The notes beneath the pieces are model-generated. The model saw only the letters and a list, made by a program, of their open reading frames with translations, made no database searches and was not told the origin of the DNA. Shown here piece by piece: positions 55,220 to 63,783 of a DNA stretch of 64,000 bases. The DNA is from VAZQ01 sp963725185 (GTDB taxonomy: Bacteria > Pseudomonadota > Alphaproteobacteria > Rhizobiales > Xanthobacteraceae), in NCBI GenBank assembly GCA_963725185.1, contig CAVRXO010000006.1:744001-808000 (forward strand), in the 5' to 3' direction. A program made the position numbers and the translations under genes. Positions within the stretch are counted from its first letter, which is position 1. Every line of letters begins with the position of its first letter.

Positions 55220-56293
55220 TCATTCCGCACCCGGCTTGACGCTTCGGGCGGCTTCAGCCGACTTGATCTGGATGGCCTGCGCCACCTGTGCGAGGATCGC
55301 AGGCGGGGTGGCCAGCATCTCGGCGACGAGGCCTTGCAGCTCCTCGCCGCTGCGCGTGCCGATATCGAGATTCTCGCGGCGCGCCTCGTCGAGCAGAAGC
55401 GGATCCGTCATGACGGCGTCGAAGGCGCGGCGCAGCGCCGCCACGCGCTCGGGTGGCACCCCCGGATTGGTGACAATCGGCCGGGCGACGACGACCGCCT
55501 TGGAGATGAAATCGAATACCGCCTGCTGCTCCGGGGTGCTGGCGAGCTCGCGCAACAGCGGCACCTCCTCGTAGTCCGGGAGCTTGCGCAAGCCGGCCTG
55601 GATGAGAAAATTGTATTTTGCGGCGACCTCGGCCTTGCTGCGTCCCAGCACCTGCGGGTTGCTGGTGCTGCGGCCCTCGACCTCGCCTCGCTCCATGGCG
55701 AGCGTCATGTCGGGGCCGCTCGGATAGCCGTAGATCACCTTGAACCTGGTTCCCAGCATATTGTTGTAGACGGCGGCGAGCTGCGTCATGATCGAGCCCG
55801 CTCCGGTCGCCGCCACCGGCGTCTCGCGCAGCCGCGCGTCCTGCAGCGTCCTGGTCGGCGACGACTTGTTGGTGAAGAAGAACTCGTTGGTATCGCTCAT
55901 GTTGCCGACCCAATTGAGCGTGCGCAGATCGACCTTGAGATTCTTGTCGAGGCCGAGCGCCTGATCCATCGGGAAGGACTGCGTGATCATGGTGAGCACA
56001 GTGCCGTCGCGCGGCGCCACATTGGCCACATAGTTGAGCGCCACCAGGCCGCCGCCGCCCGGCATGTTGATCGGCAGCACGCTCGGATTGCCGGGCAGGA
56101 AGCGCGCGATGTAACGGCCAAGGAGCCGCGAATAGATGTCGTAATTGCCGCCCGGCGCGGCCCGGATGTAGATCTTGATCTGCTTGCCGCGATAGAAGTC
56201 CTCGACCGGATCGGCGACCGCGGGCACGAATGCGGCCATGGCGGCCACGCCCGCAATCCCCAAAACCGCAAACAGACGCAGCCGCGACATCAT
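55220..56293 (-). CDS. Bug/TctC-type receptor
   Basis: A 357-aa exported receptor (signal peptide LFAVLGIAGVAAMAAFVPAV). Subfamily motifs: FYRGKQIKIYIRAAPGGNYD, YSRLLGRYIARFLPGNPSVL, NMPGGGGLVALNYVANVAPR and NPGVPPERVAALRRAFD. It lies 100 bases after paralog copy 5 on the same strand, the clearest case of a paralog-receptor gene pair in one transcript. No TctA/TctB genes are present. Confidence 0.87.
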   Translation of the reverse strand: MMSRLRLFAVLGIAGVAAMAAFVPAVADPVEDFYRGKQIKIYIRAAPGGNYDIYSRLLGRYIARFLPGNPSVLPINMPGGGGLVALNYVANVAPRDGTVLTMITQSFPMDQALGLDKNLKVDLRTLNWVGNMSDTNEFFFTNKSSPTRTLQDARLRETPVAATGAGSIMTQLAAVYNNMLGTRFKVIYGYPSGPDMTLAMERGEVEGRSTSNPQVLGRSKAEVAAKYNFLIQAGLRKLPDYEEVPLLRELASTPEQQAVFDFISKAVVVARPIVTNPGVPPERVAALRRAFDAVMTDPLLLDEARRENLDIGTRSGEELQGLVAEMLATPPAILAQVAQAIQIKSAEAARSVKPGAE

Positions 56294-56393
56294 CGTCCGA
56301 CCTCATGCGCAGGCGACCTGCGCCGGCCGACAGGGCCCGCGAGCAGGAACGCCGACGGGTCCCGTCGCGATAACGGTCCCGCCGATGCGGCCG

Positions 56394-57239
56394 TCACTTC
56401 TGCGTTTTCTTGAAATAGCTCAAGTCCGGCGGCGCCTGATTCTTCTTGGACGGCATCAGGTTGCCGTCGGCGCTGAGATAATAGGGCTCGTTGCCGATCT
56501 TGACCCAGGTATTGTCTTCCGAGCAAACGTCCGAGTGCCACGCCGGTCGCGGATTCAGGTTGCGGCTGACCTTCTGGATCTTGACGTATGGCCGCGTCAT
56601 CGCATGGTCGATCACGGTGATCTCGTCGATGAGCGTGTTGGGGTCGGCCTTGTCGAGATGGATCCGCTCCTTGATGACGGCCTGACCGTCGCTATGAAAC
56701 GGCAGGCCCGATGTGTCGTAGCCGCGCGGCAGCCTGAGGAAACGCGTCTCGACCTCGAGCGTGTTGTATTTGCCGGCGGCGTCCTGATCGACCCACTTGC
56801 CGATCGAGTAGCCCGCGAAGGTCGGCTCGGGATTGGTCGGCCACTCGCGGCCGTCGGTATAGATCCGTCGAAACGAATCGTCGTTGTGGCTGATCAGGAT
56901 GTAGGTGATGTTCGGCATCACGATGATCTCGGCCGGATCATAAAAGCTCATCATCGCCGGCATGCCGGCCGGTACGCAGAAAGTCGAAGGCCAATTGCCG
57001 GGTCCGCCGGCCTTCAGGTCGGCCTGGATGTCCGCGAAGATCTTCTGGTATTCGGGCGTCAGCGGTGGCGGGCCCGCCAGCTCAAGCCAATTGTTCGGGT
57101 TGCCGGTGCGAACCCATTGTCCCTTGAAGTCGGGATATTTTCCAAAATCGACCACCTGCGCGGCGGATGGCGTCGCCAGCAGCGCGGCTGCCAACAGCGC
57201 CGCCGACGCAACTGCACAGATCGGGCTTCGGTAAGGCAT
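56394..57239 (-). CDS. Exported protein of the expanded uncharacterised family (copy 5)
   Basis: A 281-aa paralog with a signal peptide (SAALLAAALLATPSAAQ). Landmarks: YPDFKGQW, PPLTPEYQ, a Cys before VPAGMPAMM, RRIYTDGR, GYSIGKW, TLEVETRF, SGLPFHSDGQA, KERIHLD, MTRPYV, a second Cys (SDVCSED) and LSADGNLMPSKKNQAPPDLS. GGGAGATAC precedes the ATG. It is followed on the same strand by a Bug receptor gene, which supports a functional link between the two families. Confidence 0.82.
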   Translation of the reverse strand: MPYRSPICAVASAALLAAALLATPSAAQVVDFGKYPDFKGQWVRTGNPNNWLELAGPPPLTPEYQKIFADIQADLKAGGPGNWPSTFCVPAGMPAMMSFYDPAEIIVMPNITYILISHNDDSFRRIYTDGREWPTNPEPTFAGYSIGKWVDQDAAGKYNTLEVETRFLRLPRGYDTSGLPFHSDGQAVIKERIHLDKADPNTLIDEITVIDHAMTRPYVKIQKVSRNLNPRPAWHSDVCSEDNTWVKIGNEPYYLSADGNLMPSKKNQAPPDLSYFKKTQK

Positions 57240-57568
57240 AATGTATCTCCCTGGGATCGGCCGATTGGCGCGCGCAACCGCACCATCGGCGCTTGTTCGA
57301 TTGGGTCAGTCCGCCGAGAAACAATTCCGCATTCCTCCTCGACGAGCAACCTATCACCACGATACACCGCCCGCCAGAGAAGGCGAAAGCGCCCGCATGC
57401 CTCTGTGGCGTCATTTCCGCCGCTCCCGGGTCAGGTCCGGGAGCTGATCATGAGGGGTGCGACGGGTTGCGCCTTGCCCGGATTGCCAAACTCGGGCAAG
57501 CTTGTCGGAAATAAGGCGATCCGGGAAGCCAGACTGATGGCGCCCGATTATAACAACAGGGGGAGACC
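57240..57568. other. Divergent intergenic region with a short palindrome
   Basis: This 329-base region separates leftward paralog copy 5 from the rightward liv-type transporter operon and should contain both promoters. GCTCCCGG and CCGGGAGC (57422-57444) form an 8-bp stem with a GTCAGGT loop, similar to the palindromes elsewhere in the window. I see no gene in it. Confidence 0.5.
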
Positions 57569-58832
57569 ATGACGCAGAAACCAGCAACAAGGGGGCTTGG
57601 CCGGCGCACTTTGCTTAAAGCCGGTCTCGCGGTAGGCGCGGCGCAACTGGTGGCGCCCTACATCATCAAGGCGAGGGGCGAAGAACCGATCAAGATCGGG
57701 GTGGACAATCCTCTCACCGGCATCTACACGGCGCTTGGCCGCAACGAGAACACCGGCATGGAGTTGGCGGCCGAGCAGGTCAACGCCAAGGGCGGCATCC
57801 TCGGCCGGCAGGTCCAGCTGGTGATCGAGGATTTCGACATCGGACAAGACCGACGTCGCCGTGCAGAAGGCGCGCAAGCTGATCCAGAGCGACAAGGTCG
57901 ACTTCCTGATCGGCAACGTGAATTCGTCGCACGCGATCGCCATTGCGCAGGTCGCTTCCGAGCTCAAGACCCTGCACATCGTCCCTGGCGGCCACGCCGA
58001 CGCGGTCACGGGGTCCGCCTGCCACTGGACTACCTTCCGCATCTGCAACACCGGCGCCATGCAAGGCAACGCCATGGCGGGACCGCTGATCAACAAGATC
58101 GGCAAGAAATACTACGTGATCGCGCAGGACTACGCGTTCGGGCACGCGCTGCAGGAGGGGCTGGCGAAGGCCGCCGCGAAGGTCGGGGGCGTCAACGTCG
58201 GCGTCGAGTTCTTCCCGCTCGGCACCACCGACTATTCCGCCATCCTGATCAAGGCGCGCGCCGCCAATCCCGACGTCATCGTCGATCTGGCGGCCGGCGA
58301 CGACGGGATCAACTCGATCAAGCAGGCGGTGCAGTTCGGCCTCGACAAGCAAGTCAAGATCGCCGGCATGCAGCAGGAGCTCGAGGTGGTCGAAGGCCTG
58401 CCGCCCGAGGCGCGGATCGGATCGTGGCTGTTCGAATGGTACTGGAACCAGCCCAACGTGCCGCACGTCGCCGAATTCGTGGCCGCGATCCGCAAGAAGA
58501 CCAACAAGGTGCCGACCGCGCGCACCTGGTTCGGCTACGTCGCGCTGTGGACGTGTGCCTTGGTCGCCAACCAGGAGAAAACGATCGCCGCCGTCAAGCT
58601 GGCCCACGCCTTGGAAGGATTCAAGCTTCCGCCCGAGGTGGCGCTGATGCCGGGCTCGCCTTACTATCGCGCCGAGGATCATCAATTGGTGCCCTCGGCG
58701 TTCGTCGGACACCTGCAATCGAAGGGCACCTCCGACCCGGAGGACCTGTTCGTGGTCGATCAGGTGGTGAACGGGCCGGATTTCATTCCCGCCCCCGCCG
58801 ACACCGGCTGCAAGCTGGTCTATCCGGCGTGA
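57569..58832 (+). CDS. Branched-chain amino acid-type ABC transporter substrate-binding protein, frameshifted
   Basis: Corrected, 420 aa. A twin-arginine signal (GRRTLLKAGLAVG) leads to a LivJ/K-like binding protein: IKIGVDNPLTGIYTALGRNE, GGILGRQVQLVIEDFD, then KARKLIQSDKVDFLIG, VVDQVVNGPDF and a C-terminal CKLVYPA. One extra A near 57843 (DIGQDRR instead of DIGKTDVAVQ) breaks the frame. GGGGGAG precedes the ATG. It is the first gene of a complete ABC importer (binding protein, two permeases, two ATPases). Ligands of such orphan-type liv systems include aromatic acids and amides as well as amino acids. Confidence 0.87.
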
Positions 58833-59014
58833 TTTTAACCGCGATTTATCCGGCGTCGCGCTTGTCGCGGCGCCATTAGGGCGTCACGCCGGCGGAAAAC
58901 ACCACGGGGCATGATGGTTGGGATCGCAACCCTCGTCCGGCTGCTGCAGCACCGAACCTGGACAGGAGCGCAAGTGCGGGGCCTTGTGACCGGGGCCTGC
59001 GGATCGGTGCAGCC

Positions 59015-59884
59015 ATGACACAAGTCATTCTGTTCAACCTGTTGAACGGGCTGATCGTCGGCGCCTTCTATGCATTGATGGCGCTCGGCTTGTCGCTGAT
59101 CCTCAATCTCAGCGGCGTGATCAACTTCGCGCACGGCGGCTTTCTCGCGCTCGGCGCCTATTTCGCCTACTCGCTGATGCCCGTCCTGGGATTCTGGGGA
59201 GCGCTGCTGATCGCGCCGGTCCTCACGGCAGCTCTGGGATTGCTGCTGGAGCGGCTGCTCATTCGCCGTCTTTACGGCCGCGATCCGCTCTACAGCTTGT
59301 TGCTCACCTTCGGGCTCGCCTTCATCTTCCAGGATGTGCTGCGATTCATCTGGGGGGCGCAAAGCGTGCCCTATCAAATTCCCAGCGTGCTGGCCTCCCC
59401 GCTCTCCACCGACTTCTTCTTCCTGACCGGCTACCGAATCTTCATGGTGGCGGTGGTGGCGGTGGCGGTGGCCGGATTGTTCCTCATCCTCGGCTACACC
59501 CGGCTTGGGATGCGCATCCGCGCCGGCACGCTCGATCTCGAGACGGTTTCGGTGCTGGGAGTCAATGTCCGGCTGTTGCGCAATCTCAATTTTGGCCTGG
59601 GCATCTACCTGGCCGGGCTGGCCGGGGTCTTGGCGGCCGGCATGCTGGGCCTGTCGCCGACCATCGGCGACACGCTGATCATGCCGAGCTTCGTCGCCAT
59701 CATCGTCGGCGGGCTGGGCAGCCTGCCCGGCACCCTCGCCGGCGGGCTGCTGATCGGAGTCGCCTCGGGGCTCACCACGGTATTCTTCCCCACCGCCACC
59801 GAAGCGGTGATCTATGTGATGATGGCGCTGGTGCTCCTGGTACGGCCCAGCGGCCTGTTCGGTGACGAGGGGCGGCTGCGGTGA
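59015..59884 (+). CDS. livH: Branched-chain amino acid-type ABC transporter permease
   Basis: A 289-aa membrane protein with about eight hydrophobic segments. The opening LLNGLIVGAFYALMALGLSL and NFAHGGFLALGAYFAY are typical of LivH, and the C-terminal VGGLGSLPGTLAGGLLIG is the ATPase contact region. The symbol follows the family; the substrate need not be an amino acid. It overlaps the next permease gene by 4 bases (GTGA), which indicates coupled translation. Confidence 0.92.
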   Translation: MTQVILFNLLNGLIVGAFYALMALGLSLILNLSGVINFAHGGFLALGAYFAYSLMPVLGFWGALLIAPVLTAALGLLLERLLIRRLYGRDPLYSLLLTFGLAFIFQDVLRFIWGAQSVPYQIPSVLASPLSTDFFFLTGYRIFMVAVVAVAVAGLFLILGYTRLGMRIRAGTLDLETVSVLGVNVRLLRNLNFGLGIYLAGLAGVLAAGMLGLSPTIGDTLIMPSFVAIIVGGLGSLPGTLAGGLLIGVASGLTTVFFPTATEAVIYVMMALVLLVRPSGLFGDEGRLR

Positions 59885-60831
59885 AAGCAATCGAGCGCTA
59901 CGGCAGCACCGCCCTGATCTTCGTCCTCTTGGGCACGATGCCCTATTGGATGCCGCTGGTGGGCGGCTATACGGCGCTCGGCACGCGGGTGCTGGTCATG
60001 GCCATCGCCGCGATGGCGGTGAATTTCCTGCTCGGCTTTACCGGGGTGCTCTCGTTCGGCCATGCCGCCTATCTGGGATTGGGCGCCTATGGGGCCGGAA
60101 TGGCGATCAAATATCTGGCGCCCAGCACGTCGCTCGGCTTCCTCGTCGGGGTCCTCGCCGGCACCCTTGGGGCGATGGTGATCGGCGCCATGATCGTACG
60201 CCTGCGCGGCGTCTACTTCGCGATGGTGACGATCGCGTTCGGGCAGGTGTTCTATTTCATCGCATTCCGCTGGGTCTCGCTGACCGGAGGGGACGACGGA
60301 TTGACCGGATGGGGGCGGATGCCGCTCGATTTCGGTTTCACCCAGATCGACATCGCCGGCAACGACAAGGCATTCTACTATCTCGTGCTGTTCTGCCTGG
60401 CGGTCTCGACCGCCCTCATGGCGCTGCTGTTGCGCTCGCCGTTCGGACGCACCTTGCTGGCGATCCGCGAGAACGAGCGCCGCGCGCGCTTCCTCGGCAT
60501 CCCGGTCCAGCAGCACATCTGGCTGTCGTTCGTGATCTCGGCCGCCTTCACCAGCCTCGCCGGCACGCTCTATGCGTATCTCGACAATTTCGTCGATCCG
60601 CGCGCGTTCCACTGGCAGCAATCGGGCGACTTCGTGATCATGGCGGTGCTGGGCGGCATGCGCTCGTTCTGGGGCCCGCTGATCGGCGCGGCGATCTTTG
60701 TGGTGCTGCAGGACAAGCTCTCCAGCTTGACCGATAATTGGATGTCGCTGATCGGCGTGTTCTTCGTGCTGGTGGTGGTGTTCTTCCCGAGCGGCGTGCT
60801 CGGCATCTTGCGCCGGAAAGTACAAGCATGA
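59881..60831 (+). CDS. livM: Branched-chain amino acid-type ABC transporter permease
   Basis: A 316-aa membrane protein of the LivM type, starting at a GTG that overlaps the livH stop codon. Landmarks: AIAAMAVNFLLGFTGVLSFG, AAYLGLGAYGAG, LLAIRENERRARFLGIPV and the ATPase-contact loop VLGGMRSFWGPLIGAAIF. It pairs with LivH to form the channel. Its last bases overlap the livG start (ATGA). Confidence 0.92.
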   Translation: MKAIERYGSTALIFVLLGTMPYWMPLVGGYTALGTRVLVMAIAAMAVNFLLGFTGVLSFGHAAYLGLGAYGAGMAIKYLAPSTSLGFLVGVLAGTLGAMVIGAMIVRLRGVYFAMVTIAFGQVFYFIAFRWVSLTGGDDGLTGWGRMPLDFGFTQIDIAGNDKAFYYLVLFCLAVSTALMALLLRSPFGRTLLAIRENERRARFLGIPVQQHIWLSFVISAAFTSLAGTLYAYLDNFVDPRAFHWQQSGDFVIMAVLGGMRSFWGPLIGAAIFVVLQDKLSSLTDNWMSLIGVFFVLVVVFFPSGVLGILRRKVQA

Positions 60832-61579
60832 GCCTGCTGGAGGTCGACAATGTCATGCGCGCCTTCGGCAGCCTGGTCGCCGTCAACGACGTATCGCTGA
60901 CGGTCGAGGAAGGCGATCTGCGCGCGGTGATCGGCCCCAACGGTGCCGGCAAGACGACCTTCTTCAACCTGATCAGCGGCTTCTTTCCGCCGAGCTCCGG
61001 TCGCATCCGCTTTCGCGGGCACGACATCACCGGCACTGCCGGCCCACCAGCGGGTCGCGCTCGGCATGGCGCGCACCTTCCAGATCACCGAGATCTTCCC
61101 CGAGCTGACCGTGCGGGAGAATTTGCGCGTGCCGGTCGAGGTGGCGGCGGGGCTGCGCCTGACGCCCTGGCTGTCGCGGCACCGGAGGGGCGAGATCGAC
61201 AAGCGGGTCGCGGCGTTGCTGGAGCAGGGCGGGCTTGTCGGCCAAGGCCGACCAGTTGGCGGGCGAGCTTTCACATGGCGATCAGCGCGCCACGGAAATC
61301 ATGATGGCGCTGGCGCTCAATCCGAGCCTGTTGCTGCTCGACGAGCCTACCGCCGGCATGGGCGACCAGGAGACCCACGACATCGTCCAGCTGATCGCCA
61401 GGCTGCACAAGGACCACCAGCTGGCGATCGTGCTGATCGAGCACGACATGCGGGTCGTATTCCATCTGGCAACGCAGATCATGGTGCTGGCGGAGGGCGC
61501 CGTGCTGGCCGAGGGCACGCCGGCCGAGATCGCCGCCAACGAGCGCGTGCAGGCGGCCTATCTGGGACAGACCGCATGA
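60828..61579 (+). CDS. livG: ABC transporter ATPase, LivG-type, two frameshifts
   Basis: Corrected, 249 aa. Walker A is GPNGAGKTTFFNLISG, followed by ITGLPAHQRVALGMARTFQI, LSHGDQRATEIMMALALNP and Walker B LLLLDEPTAGMG, with EHDMRVVFHLA. Two single extra bases are needed to explain the breaks: A near 61034 and T near 61221. The ATG overlaps the livM stop, and the last bases overlap livF, so the operon structure is intact. An error in the sequence is more likely than a dead gene. Confidence 0.87.
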
Positions 61580-62299
61580 GCGCGCTCGCGGCCGAAGGGC
61601 TTCACACGTTTTACGGCAAGAGCCACATCCTGCATGGCGTGGGGCTGACCGTGGGTGAAGGCGAGATCGTCACTCTGTTCGGCCGCAACGGCGCCGGCAA
61701 GACCACCACGCTGCGCAGCTTGATCGGCCTGACCCCGGCGCGGCAGGGCAGCGTGCGCATTTTCGGTCACGAAACGACCGCCTGGCCGCCCGACCGGATC
61801 GTCTGCCTCGGGGGTCGGTTACGTGCCGGAGGGCCGGCGCGTCTTCGGCAGCCTGACCGTCGAGGAGAACCTGCTGGTGCCGATCGAGCGCCCCGGCCCC
61901 TGGAACATCGCCCGCATCTACGAGCTGTTTCCCCGGCTGCAGGAGCGCCGCGGCAACAAAGGCCGCTCCCTTTCGGGCGGCGAGCAGGAAATGCTGGCGA
62001 TCGCCCGCGCGCTCCTGCTCAATCCCAAGCTCCTGCTGCTCGACGAGCCTTCGCAAGGCCTTGCGCCGCTGTTGGTGCGCGAGGTGTTCAATGTGATTGC
62101 GCGGATGCGCCGGGAGGGGATTTCGATCCTGCTGGTCGAGCAGAACGTGCGCATGGCAGTCGAGATCGCCGACCGCGCCTATGTGCTCGATGACGGTCGC
62201 GTGGTGTACGAGGGGCTGGCCGCCGAATTCGCTCGCGACGAGGAGCGGGTGCGCGAATTGGCCGGCGCGAGCTCGAGGCAGTGGGAACCGCGGGCTTAG
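61576..62299 (+). CDS. livF: ABC transporter ATPase, LivF-type, frameshifted
   Basis: Corrected, 240 aa. Walker A FGRNGAGKTTTLRSLIG, signature SLSGGEQEMLAIARAL and Walker B LLLLDEPSQGLAP are complete, with LLVEQNVRMAVEIADRAYVL after them. One extra G in a run of five (61810-61814) shifts the frame at IVCLG; the corrected text reads VGYVPEGRRVFGSLTVEENL. It completes the liv-type importer. Its start overlaps the livG stop by 4 bases (ATGA). Confidence 0.88.
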
Positions 62300-62353
62300 C
62301 AGCCCCCGGACCGTTCGGCTTATATCGCGGCAACGACCATTACGTTTCTCCGT

Positions 62354-63158
62354 TCAGGCAACGGGCGCGCGCACCCATTTGTCGGTGTCCACCTCCCAGC
62401 CGCGTTGCGACAGGTCGCAGCCGTTGCCCTCCAGATCGCGCATGCGGATCTCCGATTGGGTGCGGTGCGCCGGACGCGCCTTGACGGTGGCGCCGCCGCT
62501 CGTAACTTTTTCCGCCATGGCCTTGGAGTTGCCGACCAGAAAGCCGAAATGGGCAATGCCGAAGCGCGCCTCGTGCCCCACCTCGTCGTTATAGAAGGTC
62601 TGGATCGCCACGTTGCTGTGCCCGTCGCCCACATGCTTGTTGCGATAGCCGGGCCGTTTCATCGATTCCCGGTGGGCCTCGAACAATTCGCGGAACCGGA
62701 ACACCTGGCGATAGAAATCGAGCATCAGCTCGGTATCGAGCGCATTGAGCGCGATATGGGCGATGCGGGGAACGCGGGCGGGCGAGGCGGTCAATCCGAA
62801 ATGGCGTTGCGACAAGCTCACAGGATTACATTCGGGATCGTGAATGCGCACCTCGCCATGCTGCAGATCGCCGCTTTCGGCGATGACCGTGCCGCGCGGA
62901 TTGAACGCGCGGTAGCGGGCGAGCGTCTCCTCCATGCTCTCGACCGCGATCCCCAAATGGTGCAGGCCGCTCTCCATGCGCGGCTCATGCAATTGCGGGC
63001 GCTGATTGAACAAGGTGAGATTGAAGCCGCCGTCCGTGAGGCTGAGGTCGCCTGCTTCGCTGCGGCCGATCTCGTCCATGCCGAAGGAATGGCGGTAAAA
63101 GTCCGCGAGCGTAGCCGGCTGCGTGCACAACAGAGCGAGATAGCGTATCCGCGACATT
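62354..63158 (-). CDS. VOC-superfamily protein (glyoxalase/extradiol dioxygenase-like)
   Basis: A 268-aa protein made of two VOC halves: RIRYLALLCTQPATLADFYR with GLHHLGIAVESMEETLARY, and RIAHIALNALDTELMLDFYR with HFGFLVGNSKAMAEKV. Metal ligands are possible at HHLGIAV and HIALN together with the Glu residues near the domain ends. Fold relatives include type I extradiol dioxygenases and epimerases. CAGGAGC precedes the ATG at 63158. It lies between the liv operon and groES and points the opposite way. Confidence 0.82.
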
Positions 63159-63269
63159 GGCTTGCTCCTGACTGTGCCGCTCTGCCCGGTGCGCGTCCAA
63201 GCGTCCCGCACCCATAGGCACGATTGAAGGCCAAGCGATCCGCGATGCGCAAGCCGAGCCGGCGCAAGC

Positions 63270-63298
63270 TTGACACCAGGAAGCGAAGGACCTATTTC
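63270..63298 (+). promoter_or_regulatory. Candidate sigma-70 promoter for groESL
   Basis: TTGACA (63270-63275) is separated by 17 bases from TATTTC (63293-63298). The -35 is perfect for the vegetative consensus and the -10 partial. The CIRCE operator starts 11 bases after the -10, the position expected for repression by HrcA. Confidence 0.6.
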
Positions 63299-63308
63299 CC
63301 GCCAGTTC

Positions 63309-63335
63309 TTAGCACTCGCTAACCGCGAGTGCCAA
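63309..63335 (+). promoter_or_regulatory. CIRCE operator of the groESL operon
   Basis: TTAGCACTC, nine bases, then GAGTGCCAA: the CIRCE inverted repeat with one mismatch from TTAGCACTC-N9-GAGTGCTAA. The heat-shock repressor HrcA binds this site. It lies 51 bases before the groES start codon. Confidence 0.93.
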
Positions 63336-63340
63336 CGAAC

Positions 63341-63374
63341 CCAGCGCCCATACCAAACCAGCGCCCATACCAAA
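63341..63374. repeat. Perfect 17-bp tandem duplication in the groES leader
   Basis: CCAGCGCCCATACCAAA occurs twice without a gap, between the CIRCE site and the groES ribosome site. It looks like a recent duplication; it could slightly alter leader length or folding, or be an assembly artefact. Confidence 0.7.
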
Positions 63375-63386
63375 ACAGAGGATGAC

Positions 63387-63683
63387 ATGGCCAAGACGAA
63401 TTTTCGCCCCCTGCATGACCGCGTGGTGGTGCAGCAAATCGAGGCCGAAGAGAAAACCAAAGGCGGCATCATCATTCCCGACACCGCCAAGGAGAAGCCG
63501 CAGGAAGGCAAGATCGTCGCCGTCGGCCCGGGCGGGCGCGACGAGGCCGGCCAGTTGATCAAGCCGGACGTCAAGGTCGGCGACCGCGTGCTGTTTGGCA
63601 AATGGTCGGGCACCGAGGTCAAGATCGACGGCGAGGACCTGCTGATCATGAAAGAGTCCGACATCATGGGCGTCATCGCCTGA
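63387..63683 (+). CDS. groES: Co-chaperonin GroES
   Basis: A 98-aa protein of normal length. The pattern FRPLHDRVVVQQIEAEEKTK, GGIIIPDTAKEKPQEG and VGDRVLFGKWSGTEVK is that of Cpn10; the mobile loop lies around residues 20-33 and binds GroEL. AGAGGATG precedes the ATG. CIRCE and a promoter lie upstream, so it should be induced by heat shock through HrcA. groEL follows by 100 bases. Confidence 0.97.
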   Translation: MAKTNFRPLHDRVVVQQIEAEEKTKGGIIIPDTAKEKPQEGKIVAVGPGGRDEAGQLIKPDVKVGDRVLFGKWSGTEVKIDGEDLLIMKESDIMGVIA

Positions 63684-63783
63684 GCCGAACCGAAGACCTG
63701 TTCGAGGCCGCAGGGAGGTGCTGAGCCGGGAAATCCCCCGAGCTCGGCATCACGGCGGCAGCATTCAACCGGAGTGACGAAAA

